From Paenibacillus sp. BIC5C1 (GTDB lineage: Bacteria; Bacillota; Bacilli; Paenibacillales; Paenibacillaceae), in contig NZ_CP135922.1 in assembly GCF_032399705.1 (NCBI RefSeq), positions 2,418,001 through 2,482,000 of the forward strand: a stretch of 64,000 bases of DNA. Direction: 5' to 3'. The number at the start of each line of letters is the position of its first letter. The stretch's first letter is position 1. The notes below the pieces were generated by a model. The model was not told the DNA's origin. It did not search any database and saw only the letters and a list, made by a program, of their open reading frames with translations. Made by a program: the position numbers and the translations under genes. Shown piece after piece: positions 34,359 to 42,210 of this stretch.

Positions 34359-36407
34359 ATGAATATAAGTTCCGTGATTCGTGGGTTGCTGGGAGATAGT
34401 AAACCGGGAAATGCCAAACCACTGGAGTTAAAGGAAGGTCAGGTTGTTCGGGGTTCTGTGGTTAGTGTATCCGATGATGGAGCAGATGCGGTTCTTCAGA
34501 TTCAGGGTGTACAGGTGCGTGCAAAACTGGAAACCCCGCTTCGCCCAGGTGAAACAACACTGCTTCAGGTACAGCCTCCAGGTGAAAATGGCGTAACGGT
34601 AATGAAACCACTGACGGGTACATTGGCAGAACTGCCACAGGCATCTCTGAACAATTTGCTTCAGGAGGTAGGTTTGCCGGATACCAAGGGGAATCGGGAA
34701 CTGCTGTTAGCTATGCAGCGAAGCGGATTACCTTTGACCAAGGATAATGTAGCCATGGTTCAAAATATGATGACAGTCAAACCTGCACAGGTGCCTGTTG
34801 AAGAGTGGGTACAGGCGACAGGTATTGCTTTTCAGCGTGGTCTTCCGGTTACGGCGGAAACAGTAAAGGGTCTGCATCAGGCTGTATTTGGTCCTCCCCT
34901 ACATCAGTTGTTGAAGGGGTTGGCTGACCAGTTGGAGTCCATGTTGACCCAAACGGCAGGTAAAACGCTGCCGACTGGTGAACAGACAGCTACGGTGAAG
35001 AATAACATTATGGCTGGAGCGCCTGTACCGTTAAACGGAGAGCAGGAGGGAGAAACGGTTGCTGCGTCAGGCGGTAACCGTCAGGTAGGAGGAACCACCG
35101 GATTGTCCGGGCAACCTGCGCCTGTAGCAGCCGCTGGTGATGCTACAATGGCTGATGGACCGGAGGATGCTGCTGGTAGTGGTGCGGTGAAAGGCAATGG
35201 GCAGACTGGAGCAGGGACTGCCGAGACTGCTGCGGTTAAGACTGGGGCCAGCCATGTTGAAACTGCTGGCAAGGAGGGTACAGGTATTCCGGCAGGAACC
35301 GGAATACCTGGTGAGAGCCCGCGTGCAGCTGATGCGGGCGTTGCTGGGAGCCGCCCAGGCACGACGGGGGCGGCTGTGGATGTTACGGCTGGTCGAGTGA
35401 TTGCTGGCCAGCCTGAGGGGGGCGCGCCCGGACGAACCGACGGGCGCGGTGAAACGCCTGCTGCTGCGGGGCCTACCGCTTCCGCAGCAGGGCAGGCGGC
35501 GCCAGCAGCTCCATCGGCAGCGCAGCTGGCGCCCAAGCTGCTGGCGCTGCTGGACGCGCTGCGCAGCGCGTCCACAGCCGCACCGGCACAGCCAGGTGCG
35601 GCGACACAGGCCGCCCCTGCATCGCAGGGCGGCCAAGCGGCTGCGGCTGCCGGAGGCGTGCCGCAGCCTTTGCCAGCCGGCGCGGATGCGCTGCCGGCTG
35701 GCGGTAGTGCCGCAGCACCTGCGGGAGCTGCGGCGGCGCCCGTCACCCACGAGGGGGACCCGTGGGTGGGGCGCGTGTTGAAGCTGCTCGGTGCGGAGCA
35801 CGAGCAGCAGGCAGTGCACGGCGCGGCTGCGCAGGCGCGCGTGGGGGATGTGGCGAGTCTGGGAACCGCGGACACGCTGAAGGGCTTACTGCTGCAGCTT
35901 GCCAGCAGCGATGGTGCACCGGCGGCGCTCAAAGATGCCGCCGGACAGGCTGTGCAATTTCTTACAGGTCAGCAGTTATTGCTAACAACAGATCGCAGTG
36001 CTACCTTTGCCCAGATGCACTGGTTTATCCCCATTACCGGACCTGACGGAGAAGAGACGGCTTCCGTTCAGATTCAATCACGACGCGGACAACGTGGTGA
36101 GTTGGATGCATCCAACTGTCGCCTGTGGTTCGATCTGGATATGAAAAGTCTCGGTCCAACACTGGTCGATGTGCATGTTGTCAATAATATCGTCAGTCTG
36201 CGTGTATTGAATGACGGCGAAGGAATGGGACCGCTTCTAGAAAGTGGGCGTGAAGAAATCCATAAGGCGCTGGACAAGCTGGGCTATCAGTTGCTGACTT
36301 TCAAGGCGGAACCCTGGCCTGTTGGCCAGGAACCGGGTGCCGAACGGAAAATGACTGCCTCGGACTACAGTCCTGAACGATACAAAGGGGTGGACATGCG
36401 GGTATGA
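34359..36407 (+). CDS. FliK-like hook-length-control domain protein (YlqG position)
   Basis: 682 aa. N-terminal part (1-150) resembles an OB-like segment (EGQVVRGSVVSVSDDGADAV). The middle (about 250-530) is a low-complexity Ala/Gly/Pro/Gln-rich stretch from very GC-rich DNA. The C-terminal domain (about 560-660, from WFIPITGPDGEETASVQIQS onward) matches the Flg_hook fold of flagellar hook-length control proteins. B. subtilis has ylqG here. It is next to an FlhB-tail protein, the partner of FliK in the export apparatus, suggesting a linked role. The true fliK is at 60777. GGAGGGAGGG supports the ATG at 34359. Confidence 0.8.
   Translation: MNISSVIRGLLGDSKPGNAKPLELKEGQVVRGSVVSVSDDGADAVLQIQGVQVRAKLETPLRPGETTLLQVQPPGENGVTVMKPLTGTLAELPQASLNNLLQEVGLPDTKGNRELLLAMQRSGLPLTKDNVAMVQNMMTVKPAQVPVEEWVQATGIAFQRGLPVTAETVKGLHQAVFGPPLHQLLKGLADQLESMLTQTAGKTLPTGEQTATVKNNIMAGAPVPLNGEQEGETVAASGGNRQVGGTTGLSGQPAPVAAAGDATMADGPEDAAGSGAVKGNGQTGAGTAETAAVKTGASHVETAGKEGTGIPAGTGIPGESPRAADAGVAGSRPGTTGAAVDVTAGRVIAGQPEGGAPGRTDGRGETPAAAGPTASAAGQAAPAAPSAAQLAPKLLALLDALRSASTAAPAQPGAATQAAPASQGGQAAAAAGGVPQPLPAGADALPAGGSAAAPAGAAAAPVTHEGDPWVGRVLKLLGAEHEQQAVHGAAAQARVGDVASLGTADTLKGLLLQLASSDGAPAALKDAAGQAVQFLTGQQLLLTTDRSATFAQMHWFIPITGPDGEETASVQIQSRRGQRGELDASNCRLWFDLDMKSLGPTLVDVHVVNNIVSLRVLNDGEGMGPLLESGREEIHKALDKLGYQLLTFKAEPWPVGQEPGAERKMTASDYSPERYKGVDMRV
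35551..35574. repeat. 24-bp perfect palindrome inside the FliK-like gene
   Basis: TGGACGCGCTGC is followed immediately by its exact reverse complement GCAGCGCGTCCA. It lies in a locally very GC-rich coding stretch. Confidence 0.8.
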
Positions 36408-36712
36408 AAGAGGATTCGCAGCCGGACCTGATGTCCAAAAAGGCCGTTGCTTTAAAATATGTACCTGGTGAGAGCGAGGCACCAGTGGTTGTAGCCAAAG
36501 GCCGTGGCAAAGTGGCAGAAGCCATTCTGGATAAAGCCAAGGAAAATGGTGTACCTGTTCAGGAGGATGCTGCACTTGTTGAAGTGCTTTCCAAACTGGA
36601 CTTGGATGAACAGATCCCGTCGGAACTGTATCAACTGGTGGCCGAAGTGTTGACCTACATTTATCGAGCTGACCGTATGGCTTCTGGACGAGAGGAAGAA
36701 GAATCGTGGTAG
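36404..36712 (+). CDS. FlhB/EscU C-terminal-like small protein (YlqH)
   Basis: 102 aa matching the cytoplasmic tail of FlhB-type export gate proteins (KKAVALKYVPGESEAPVVVAKG, then DAALVEVLSKLDLDEQIPSELYQLVAEVL). It lacks the membrane part and the NPTH self-cleavage motif. In B. subtilis the equivalent is ylqH, and a stand-alone FlhB C-terminal homologue can partly substitute for the FlhB tail in some bacteria. ATGA overlap with the FliK-like gene implies coupled translation. Confidence 0.88.
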   Translation: MKEDSQPDLMSKKAVALKYVPGESEAPVVVAKGRGKVAEAILDKAKENGVPVQEDAALVEVLSKLDLDEQIPSELYQLVAEVLTYIYRADRMASGREEEESW

Positions 36713-37104
36713 AGCGCAGATCAGAACAGGAGCCAGCTTCCAAACTTACACGTCAGCAAAAAGGACGATTGGGTGAAGAATCTGCTTGCGATTGGCTTCA
36801 GGAGCATGATTATCGCATTTTGAAGCGCAATTGGCGTTGTCGTAGCGGAGAGATTGATATCGTTGCTTCCCATGAAGGTATGATTGTTTTTATCGAAGTC
36901 CGCAGTAGAAGCGGAACTGGACTGTATGGAACACCCCAGGAGTCGGTAGATATCCGTAAAATGCAGCAGGTACGTGCAACCGCATCTGTATATTTGCAAA
37001 TGACGGGAGAGACAAATGATCAAATTCGTTTTGATGTGATCGCAGTCATGCTGGATAAAGCAGGCGGAACCGTTTCGATTGATCATATTATTAATGCATT
37101 TTGA
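36706..37104 (+). CDS. yraN: UPF0102 family nuclease-like protein YraN
   Basis: 132 aa. Endonuclease-fold protein of the PD-(D/E)xK type: QKGRLGEESACDWLQEHDY (helix with Glu), WRCRSGEIDIVA (Asp) and VFIEVRSRSG. The last motif normally reads EVKTR in the family, so the usual Lys is Arg here. Function is unproven; homologues neighbour rnhB and comM. GTG start overlapping the preceding stop by 7 nt, with GAGGAAG upstream. Confidence 0.88.
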   Translation: MVERRSEQEPASKLTRQQKGRLGEESACDWLQEHDYRILKRNWRCRSGEIDIVASHEGMIVFIEVRSRSGTGLYGTPQESVDIRKMQQVRATASVYLQMTGETNDQIRFDVIAVMLDKAGGTVSIDHIINAF

Positions 37105-37138
37105 GTCCCTACTATATACACGATTCTTCAGCTGTGTT

Positions 37139-37195
37139 AACCCATGAGAAAGACACTTGAAAAAGTGACTCTCTTGTGGGTTATTTTTATTTTGA
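37139..37195 (+). terminator. Terminator after yraN
   Basis: AACCCA, GAGA and CACTT pair with AAGTG, TCTC and TGGGTT, followed by ATTTTTATTTTG. Confidence 0.75.
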
Positions 37196-37248
37196 GCAGG
37201 AAACGGTAAAAAGGAATTAAGAACATTACTACTGTACAAGTCGCAAAT

Positions 37249-37267
37249 TAGATACAAATCGTATCTA
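37249..37267. promoter_or_regulatory. GATAC dyad, distal copy
   Basis: TAGATAC-AAATC-GTATCTA: perfect 7-bp arms. The same core recurs at 37529-37543 next to the peptide-gene promoter. Confidence 0.4.
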
Positions 37268-37528
37268 TTCATAAGCAATCGGACCTATCTCCGTTGTTAT
37301 TATTCTATTTTCCGGTCGTTAATGGACTACATCTAATTAATAATTTGCTAAATAAGATTTCAAAAGATGTGTTTTTAATTCAGTCTACTCTACTGAGTTA
37401 TCTGTTATAAAGCACTCTCTATCCCATCAACAAGTATATGTATCGTTAATTCCATAAACACTGTGGTTCGCTGTGTTTTCTAACTTGTTGCTAAACGACT
37501 AAAAAGATTGGAGTACTTAAAATAAACA

Positions 37529-37552
37529 GATACAAAATGTATCATTTATAAT
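37529..37552 (+). promoter_or_regulatory. Peptide-gene promoter region with GATAC dyad
   Basis: GATACA-AAA-TGTATC (37529-37543) lies directly before TATAAT (37547-37552). No good -35 hexamer is present, so an activator binding the dyad, or a repressor, is plausible. Confidence 0.45.
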
Positions 37553-37590
37553 AAAATGAGAAAAGCAAATATGAAAAAGAGGTGTGAACT

Positions 37591-37752
37591 ATGAAAGAAA
37601 TTCAATCTGCTGCGGCAAAGAAAATGAAACAGGAGTGGGTGACACCGCAATTGGAAGTGTTGGATATTAGCGAAACCATGAACGGTGGCGAAGGGATATG
37701 GCAATATGTTTGGGGCGGGGAATTTTGGAAGCTCGAAATGTTGGTCAGTTAG
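37591..37752 (+). CDS. Orphan RiPP-like precursor peptide with lasso-type leader
   Basis: 53 aa, AGAGGTGTG before the ATG. Residues 16-30 (WVTPQLEVLDISETM) match the leader pattern of paeninodin-type lasso precursors (aromatic-x-x-P-x-[IL]-E-V-L ... T-M). The remainder (31-53) would be the core: it begins N-G-G-E-G and holds W37, Y39, W41, F45 and W46. No Asp or Glu lies at core position 7, 8 or 9, so a normal lasso macrolactam is not possible from N31. No maturation enzyme (B, C, radical SAM) is in the window. Function unknown; the precursor reading is inference. Confidence 0.6.
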   Translation: MKEIQSAAAKKMKQEWVTPQLEVLDISETMNGGEGIWQYVWGGEFWKLEMLVS

Positions 37753-37818
37753 ATAGATAAAACGAGTTCATATGGTCACCGGACTTACTACTATATATGG
37801 ATGAGGTGAACGATTGTC

Positions 37819-39039
37819 ATGAGTATTCAATGGAAATGGATGATTCGTTTAAGTGTGTTTTTACTATTTTTCGGGGTGTGTGGACTGCTGCATTCTGGAA
37901 CGACATATGCTGCATCCAAAAATGCTTCTGCGGAGGGGCAAGTTAATAATATTGTTCAAACTTCAAAAATTTATGGGAAAATTACTGATATGGATGGTTT
38001 TCCGGTGAAAGATGTAGATGTAACTATCAAGATGTACACATTAGAAAACAGAGAAATAGGAAACAAAACAGTTAAAACCAATTCCAAGGGAGAGTACAAT
38101 TTTGAAATCACGTCAAGTGAAGGCATAACCATCAGGATTAGTCTGGTTGCCAAGGGGTACTTGGACACCCACAACAATTATATTAGCAATTATTTGTCTC
38201 CGGGAGAAACAAGGCAATTTAATTTTTCCCTCTATGAGCCAGCCACCGTCGTAGGCAAAGTTACTGATCAATCAGGAAAACCAGTTGTAGGTGCTGTCAT
38301 TAAAGCAACAACAGTCAGCCAGTCTGTAAAGACGGACAAGGATGGCAACTACGCAATTACAGGTATTAATCCTTATTCCGCCCCTGATATTGTGGTTTCG
38401 GTTGATGCAGATGGATATGTTCCTTACACAAAATATCTTTTTCTATACACCGGTGTTACAGAGAAGTTGAACATAACACTTCAAGAGGCCGCCAAGGTGA
38501 GTGGCTTGGTGCAAGATGAACAGGGGAAGCCAGTGGCTGGGGCCACGGTATCTATTAATAATTTTAAGATGATAACAGACAAACAAGGCAAGTATTCCAT
38601 GGATCGACTGTCTCCGGGAATAAGCATAATCTCTGTCGAAGCGGATGGTTATATCAACCAAACGATTAGGGTAACTTTGGTCAAAGGACCTAACAATACT
38701 TTTGATTTTATTCTCAAGCGTAATGTAGACAAAACCCCGCCTGTTACCAAATATGCTTTAGTTCCTTTGACAGAGGTATCCAACGGAAAACAATATATTA
38801 ATGGTTTTAATTTTAAGTTAAAGGCAACGGACGAAGTTAACGGATCAGGTTTGAAAATGACCCAGTACAGAATCAATGGGGGTGAATGGATCACGTTTAC
38901 CGTACCAATAAAAATCTATGCTCCTGATGTCAAAACAGTGGAGTATTTCAGCACGGATATCGCCGGCAACCAAGAAAAAATAAACAAAATGGATTTTGTG
39001 AATGGGAAGTTTGAAGGAGCAGGATCATACCCTTATTGA
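37819..39039 (+). CDS. Secreted protein with carboxypeptidase-regulatory-like repeats
   Basis: 406 aa. Signal peptide (about 1-31, ending TTYAAS). Three beta-sandwich repeats of the CarboxypepD_reg type: YGKITDMDGFPVKDVDVTIK, VGKVTDQSGKPVVGAVIKA and SGLVQDEQGKPVAGATVSI. A C-terminal domain (about 305-395, from DKTPPVTKYALVPL to VEYFSTDIAGNQE) resembles the OmpL47-type/Ig-like domain with the YRINGG and YFSTDIAGN motifs. Probably an extracellular surface or adhesion protein. It follows the peptide gene by 66 nt and might be cotranscribed. No anchor motif seen. Confidence 0.8.
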   Translation: MSIQWKWMIRLSVFLLFFGVCGLLHSGTTYAASKNASAEGQVNNIVQTSKIYGKITDMDGFPVKDVDVTIKMYTLENREIGNKTVKTNSKGEYNFEITSSEGITIRISLVAKGYLDTHNNYISNYLSPGETRQFNFSLYEPATVVGKVTDQSGKPVVGAVIKATTVSQSVKTDKDGNYAITGINPYSAPDIVVSVDADGYVPYTKYLFLYTGVTEKLNITLQEAAKVSGLVQDEQGKPVAGATVSINNFKMITDKQGKYSMDRLSPGISIISVEADGYINQTIRVTLVKGPNNTFDFILKRNVDKTPPVTKYALVPLTEVSNGKQYINGFNFKLKATDEVNGSGLKMTQYRINGGEWITFTVPIKIYAPDVKTVEYFSTDIAGNQEKINKMDFVNGKFEGAGSYPY

Positions 39040-39061
39040 TTAAATAGCTATTTATAATGAA

Positions 39062-39119
39062 GAAAGGCGACGTTGACTCTAAGAATCTCTCTGCGGGGAA
39101 GAGTCGAAGTCGCCTTTTT
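39062..39119 (+). terminator. Rho-independent terminator
   Basis: AAAGGCGAC and GACTCT pair with AGAGTC and GTCGCCTTTTT. Confidence 0.85.
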
Positions 39120-39305
39120 GCATCCGAAATAACCAGAACGAAATAATGTTATCCGCATTCCTTTGAATCCAATGAACAGATCAGTGTATAATCAAGAGGG
39201 TAATGCAGTTTTACTGCACCGTTTGTTTTTCATAAATGAGTCGATTCATATCGCAGGCTTGAACTGCGGTCACGGATAATTTTTTATAATCTGGGAGGCA
39301 TGGTC

Positions 39306-39857
39306 ATGAGTAAATCTACCCAAACGGGTAACGCCGTAAGAGAAGCCATTCAAAATCGCCGTACAGTCAAAAAGTTTAAAAAAGAAGCTGTTCCCACACA
39401 GCAGATTATTGATTTGTTGGACACAGCCGTATGGGCACCCAATCACAAATTGCGTGAGCCGTGGCGGTTTTTATTGTTTAGCGGAAATGGACTGAACAAG
39501 CTGGCAGACGCTATTGATGCAGAGATGGGAGAGGATAACAAGTTCTCTGCCAATATCAAGCAGATCCCTGCCGTCATGCTTGTCGTTATGGAAGAAGATC
39601 CGCGCCAGAATATCTGGGATGAAGATTTTGCAGCAGTAAGCGCATTGGTACAGAACTTCCTACTCGCGGCATGGAGTGAAGACATTGGTACGTTCTGGGT
39701 AACCAAGCCTTTCCTGTATGGACCCAAATTCCGTAAGTCCCTTGGCATTCAGGCTGGGGAAAAAATTATAGGCATGGTTTACATGGGGTATCCAGAGGTT
39801 ATTCCTTCTGCCAAAGAACGTACACCAGCCAAAGACAAGCTGACTATATTTGAATAA
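39306..39857 (+). CDS. Nitroreductase family protein
   Basis: 183 aa FMN-dependent oxidoreductase fold. AIQNRRTVKKF carries the FMN-phosphate-binding Arg residues, followed by AVWAPNHKLREPWRF and VMLVVMEED; the C-terminal EKIIGMVYMGYPE is typical. Small putative NAD(P)H nitroreductase of the YdjA type. The ATG at 39306 has GGGAGG 7 nt upstream; an in-frame ATG at 39300 is too near that site. Physiological substrate unknown. Confidence 0.9.
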   Translation: MSKSTQTGNAVREAIQNRRTVKKFKKEAVPTQQIIDLLDTAVWAPNHKLREPWRFLLFSGNGLNKLADAIDAEMGEDNKFSANIKQIPAVMLVVMEEDPRQNIWDEDFAAVSALVQNFLLAAWSEDIGTFWVTKPFLYGPKFRKSLGIQAGEKIIGMVYMGYPEVIPSAKERTPAKDKLTIFE

Positions 39858-39903
39858 TTGATATCTTGTTTGCTATTCATTCGAACGTAATGCTCTATGC
39901 AAA

Positions 39904-39953
39904 GCCCCTGCACGTATGTCTCTTCTCTTATAAAGAGGATATATGTGCAGGGG
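39904..39953. terminator. Terminator-like hairpin between convergent genes
   Basis: GCCCCTGCAC and CTCTT pair with AAGAG and GTGCAGGGGT. U-rich sequence is weak on the plus strand. It separates the nitroreductase gene from comM. Confidence 0.65.
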
Positions 39954-39969
39954 TGTTTGATTTGTAAAA

Positions 39970-40068
39970 CTATTTAGCCACGAATTTGAAATCTACAGAT
40001 ATCTCGCTTGAACCTTTCATGAAGCTGAATGGCGAAGGCACGTATTTCACCTTATAGCCTCTATTGCC
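39970..40068 (-). pseudogene. Possible remnant of a gene 3' end
   Basis: On the minus strand a 32-codon open stretch ends with a stop at 39970-39972 and reads like a beta-rich C-terminus (GYKVKYVPSPFSFMKGS then SEISVDFKFVAK). It is preceded by an in-frame stop and has no start codon with a ribosome binding site. It may be a decayed gene end; the family is unknown. Confidence 0.3.
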
Positions 40069-40082
40069 TTAATGATCCTCGC

Positions 40083-41687
40083 TCAAAATAAATTCAAATC
40101 CAGTTGACGATACTGAATCGCCTCAGCCACGTGGGCTGTCAAAATGACGCCATCATGATCCAAGTCTGCGATCGTCTGGGCCATCTTTATAATTCGATCA
40201 TGTGCACGCATGCTCAGGTTCAGTGCTTGTAGTGTCTGCTGGAGTAGTAGGTCTGCTTCTTCAGGCAGGCGGATTGTTCGACGAAGAAGGGTTCCTGATA
40301 ACTGGCTATTCCAGCGAACTGAACTATTAGCATATCGTGAGGCCTGAATATGATGAGCATGAATGACTTTGGCCTGCATTTCCGCAGACGAAGGAGAAGC
40401 GCCAGCCTTGCGCCACTCGCTCGGGGGAGGAACTTCGACCTGAAGGTCGATGCGATCTAGCAGCGGTCCTGAAATTTTGGCACGGTAGGCGGCAACACGG
40501 GCAGGACTGCATATACATCTTTGATCCTCCGATTGGGCAGAGAGATACCCACAAGGACAGGGATTCATAGAACAGGCGAGCATAAATTGTGCTGGAAATG
40601 TGAACGCGGCTCTCGCACGGCTAATGGTGACTTTGCGATCCTCCAGTGGTTGTCTTAACACTTCTAGGACTTGCCGCTGAAACTCAGGCAGCTCATCCAG
40701 AAACAATATACCCCGGTGGGCAAGACTTACTTCACCCGGTTTGGGGATGCCGCCGCCTCCAATGAGACCTGATGTGGATATCGTATGGTGTGGAGAGCGA
40801 AAGGGTCTGTCTGCGATGAGACCATTTGAGGTATCTTTAAGCTTGCCTGCGGCACTTAGCACTTTGGTTACTTCCAGCGCTTCGTCTTCGGACAATGGTG
40901 GGAGAATCGTAGGCAGCCGTTTAATTAACATGGTTTTCCCTGTGCCCGGAGGTCCGACCAGCAAAATATTGTGCATCCCGGCTGCGGCAATCATGAGTGC
41001 CCGCTTCACATGATGCTGCCCCAGAACATCACTATAATCATCGTCCAACGATGGAGATCGCATTGGGCCCTCATGGCGCTCCATATCACCGAAATTGGGA
41101 TTCAGAGCAGAGAGATGGGCGTAATCTTTTAAAACAACAGGCCCCGTATTCTGCATTATTCCTTTCTTGTTCTTTGAATTCGTTGCTTGTTCAGGTGCGA
41201 TATCTTGCAAATGACGAATACCATATACCTGAATACCCCGAATTAACGAAGCCTCTTCCAGATTATCGGCGGGCAGAAGAATGGAGGTAAAGCCTTGCCG
41301 TTTGGCCAAATCTACCATGGACAAAATGCCAGGCACCGATCTCACTGAACCGTCCAATGCCAGCTCACCCACTACCAATGTCCTTTCCTCTACTGGAAGT
41401 ACCAGCTGACCACTTGTTGTAAGTAAACCAATAGCGATGGCAAGATCGAAAGAAGATCCTTCCTTGCGCAGATCAGCGGGGGCCAGATTAATCGTAATCC
41501 GTTGCAACGGATACTGGTAACCACAGTTTTTTATAGCTGCACGAACACGTTCAACCGCTTCACGAATAGCCGAATCCGGCAATCCGATAATAGACGTCTG
41601 GGGTAGCCCGTTCGACAAGTCTGTTTCCACTTCAATTAAAACCCCGTCAATTCCATATAAACAGGCACTATGCAGTTTTCCGTACAT
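40083..41687 (-). CDS. comM: ComM/YifB family Mg-chelatase-like AAA+ ATPase
   Basis: 534 aa. N-terminal Lon-like fold (about 1-165), Walker A GPPGTGKTM near residue 245, Walker B ILFLDELPEF, sensor motif ACSMNPCPCGY, and a C-terminal helical part (LSMRAHDRIIKMAQTIADLD). ComM is a DNA helicase that promotes branch migration in natural transformation of Gram-negatives; a like role here would go with DprA (45334), but that is inference. Only about 20 bp separate the start from a GGTGTTTC-type site on the minus strand. Confidence 0.9.
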   Translation of the reverse strand: MYGKLHSACLYGIDGVLIEVETDLSNGLPQTSIIGLPDSAIREAVERVRAAIKNCGYQYPLQRITINLAPADLRKEGSSFDLAIAIGLLTTSGQLVLPVEERTLVVGELALDGSVRSVPGILSMVDLAKRQGFTSILLPADNLEEASLIRGIQVYGIRHLQDIAPEQATNSKNKKGIMQNTGPVVLKDYAHLSALNPNFGDMERHEGPMRSPSLDDDYSDVLGQHHVKRALMIAAAGMHNILLVGPPGTGKTMLIKRLPTILPPLSEDEALEVTKVLSAAGKLKDTSNGLIADRPFRSPHHTISTSGLIGGGGIPKPGEVSLAHRGILFLDELPEFQRQVLEVLRQPLEDRKVTISRARAAFTFPAQFMLACSMNPCPCGYLSAQSEDQRCICSPARVAAYRAKISGPLLDRIDLQVEVPPPSEWRKAGASPSSAEMQAKVIHAHHIQASRYANSSVRWNSQLSGTLLRRTIRLPEEADLLLQQTLQALNLSMRAHDRIIKMAQTIADLDHDGVILTAHVAEAIQYRQLDLNLF

Positions 41688-42210
41688 AATAAAAGAAACA
41701 CCTCACTTCGTCTTTGGCGCGCATAATACAGGCCAGTCTACGAATTAAGGTGCTTCCTCAGCTTCTAACAAGCATTTTATATAAAAGAAATCAGGGCGTC
41801 AACCCATCATCGTCATAGCTGTTGTGTATCTCCCTGCCTCCTGAATTGTTTACAGTTTCCACATAAAGTTTCTCTCAGAATTAAAGGATATTCAGTTCCG
41901 ATCAATGTCGTGTTGTCATGGAAGAGTATGTAAACGCGCGGCGAAGCTGTTTCAACATATCAAGAGTTTTTTTGTTACGTTGTCATAGATTTCATTTATC
42001 TATGCTTCAAATTATGTTTTATGCAATTTAATTTATCGCTATTAAATAGAAAAGTAAAATCATTTGTGCTCAATTATTCTGTTTTTTTACTAATTTATGA
42101 TAAGATAGATGAAGGGCTCCTAATAATTCGCAAATTCTAGCGGTTATATCAGGGGGTAACCTCTATGAAAAAGGAATATAGAATGCACAATAGGTAGGTG
42201 GGACAGATCT
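41688..42210. other. Divergent intergenic region comM / ohrR
   Basis: AT-rich. I see no RNA gene. A 10-codon open frame (42165-42197) is the only small ORF with a ribosome binding site. GCAATTTAATTTAT near 42024 vaguely recalls an OhrR half-site but is not a clear palindrome. Confidence 0.45.
42165..42197 (+). CDS. Possible 10-aa leader ORF upstream of ohrR
   Basis: ATG AAA AAG GAA TAT AGA ATG CAC AAT AGG TAG, encoding MKKEYRMHNR, with AGGGGGT 7 nt upstream. It stops 13 nt before the ohrR start, overlapping that gene's ribosome binding site, so it could couple or modulate ohrR translation. Expression is unproven. Confidence 0.3.
   Translation: MKKEYRMHNR

Larger units (their letters stand above)
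37105..37590 (+). other. yraN to peptide-gene intergenic region
   Basis: Contains a terminator (37139-37195), two GATAC-type dyads (37249-37267 and 37529-37543), a TATAAT at 37547-37552, and AT-rich sequence. No other gene seen. Confidence 0.5.
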
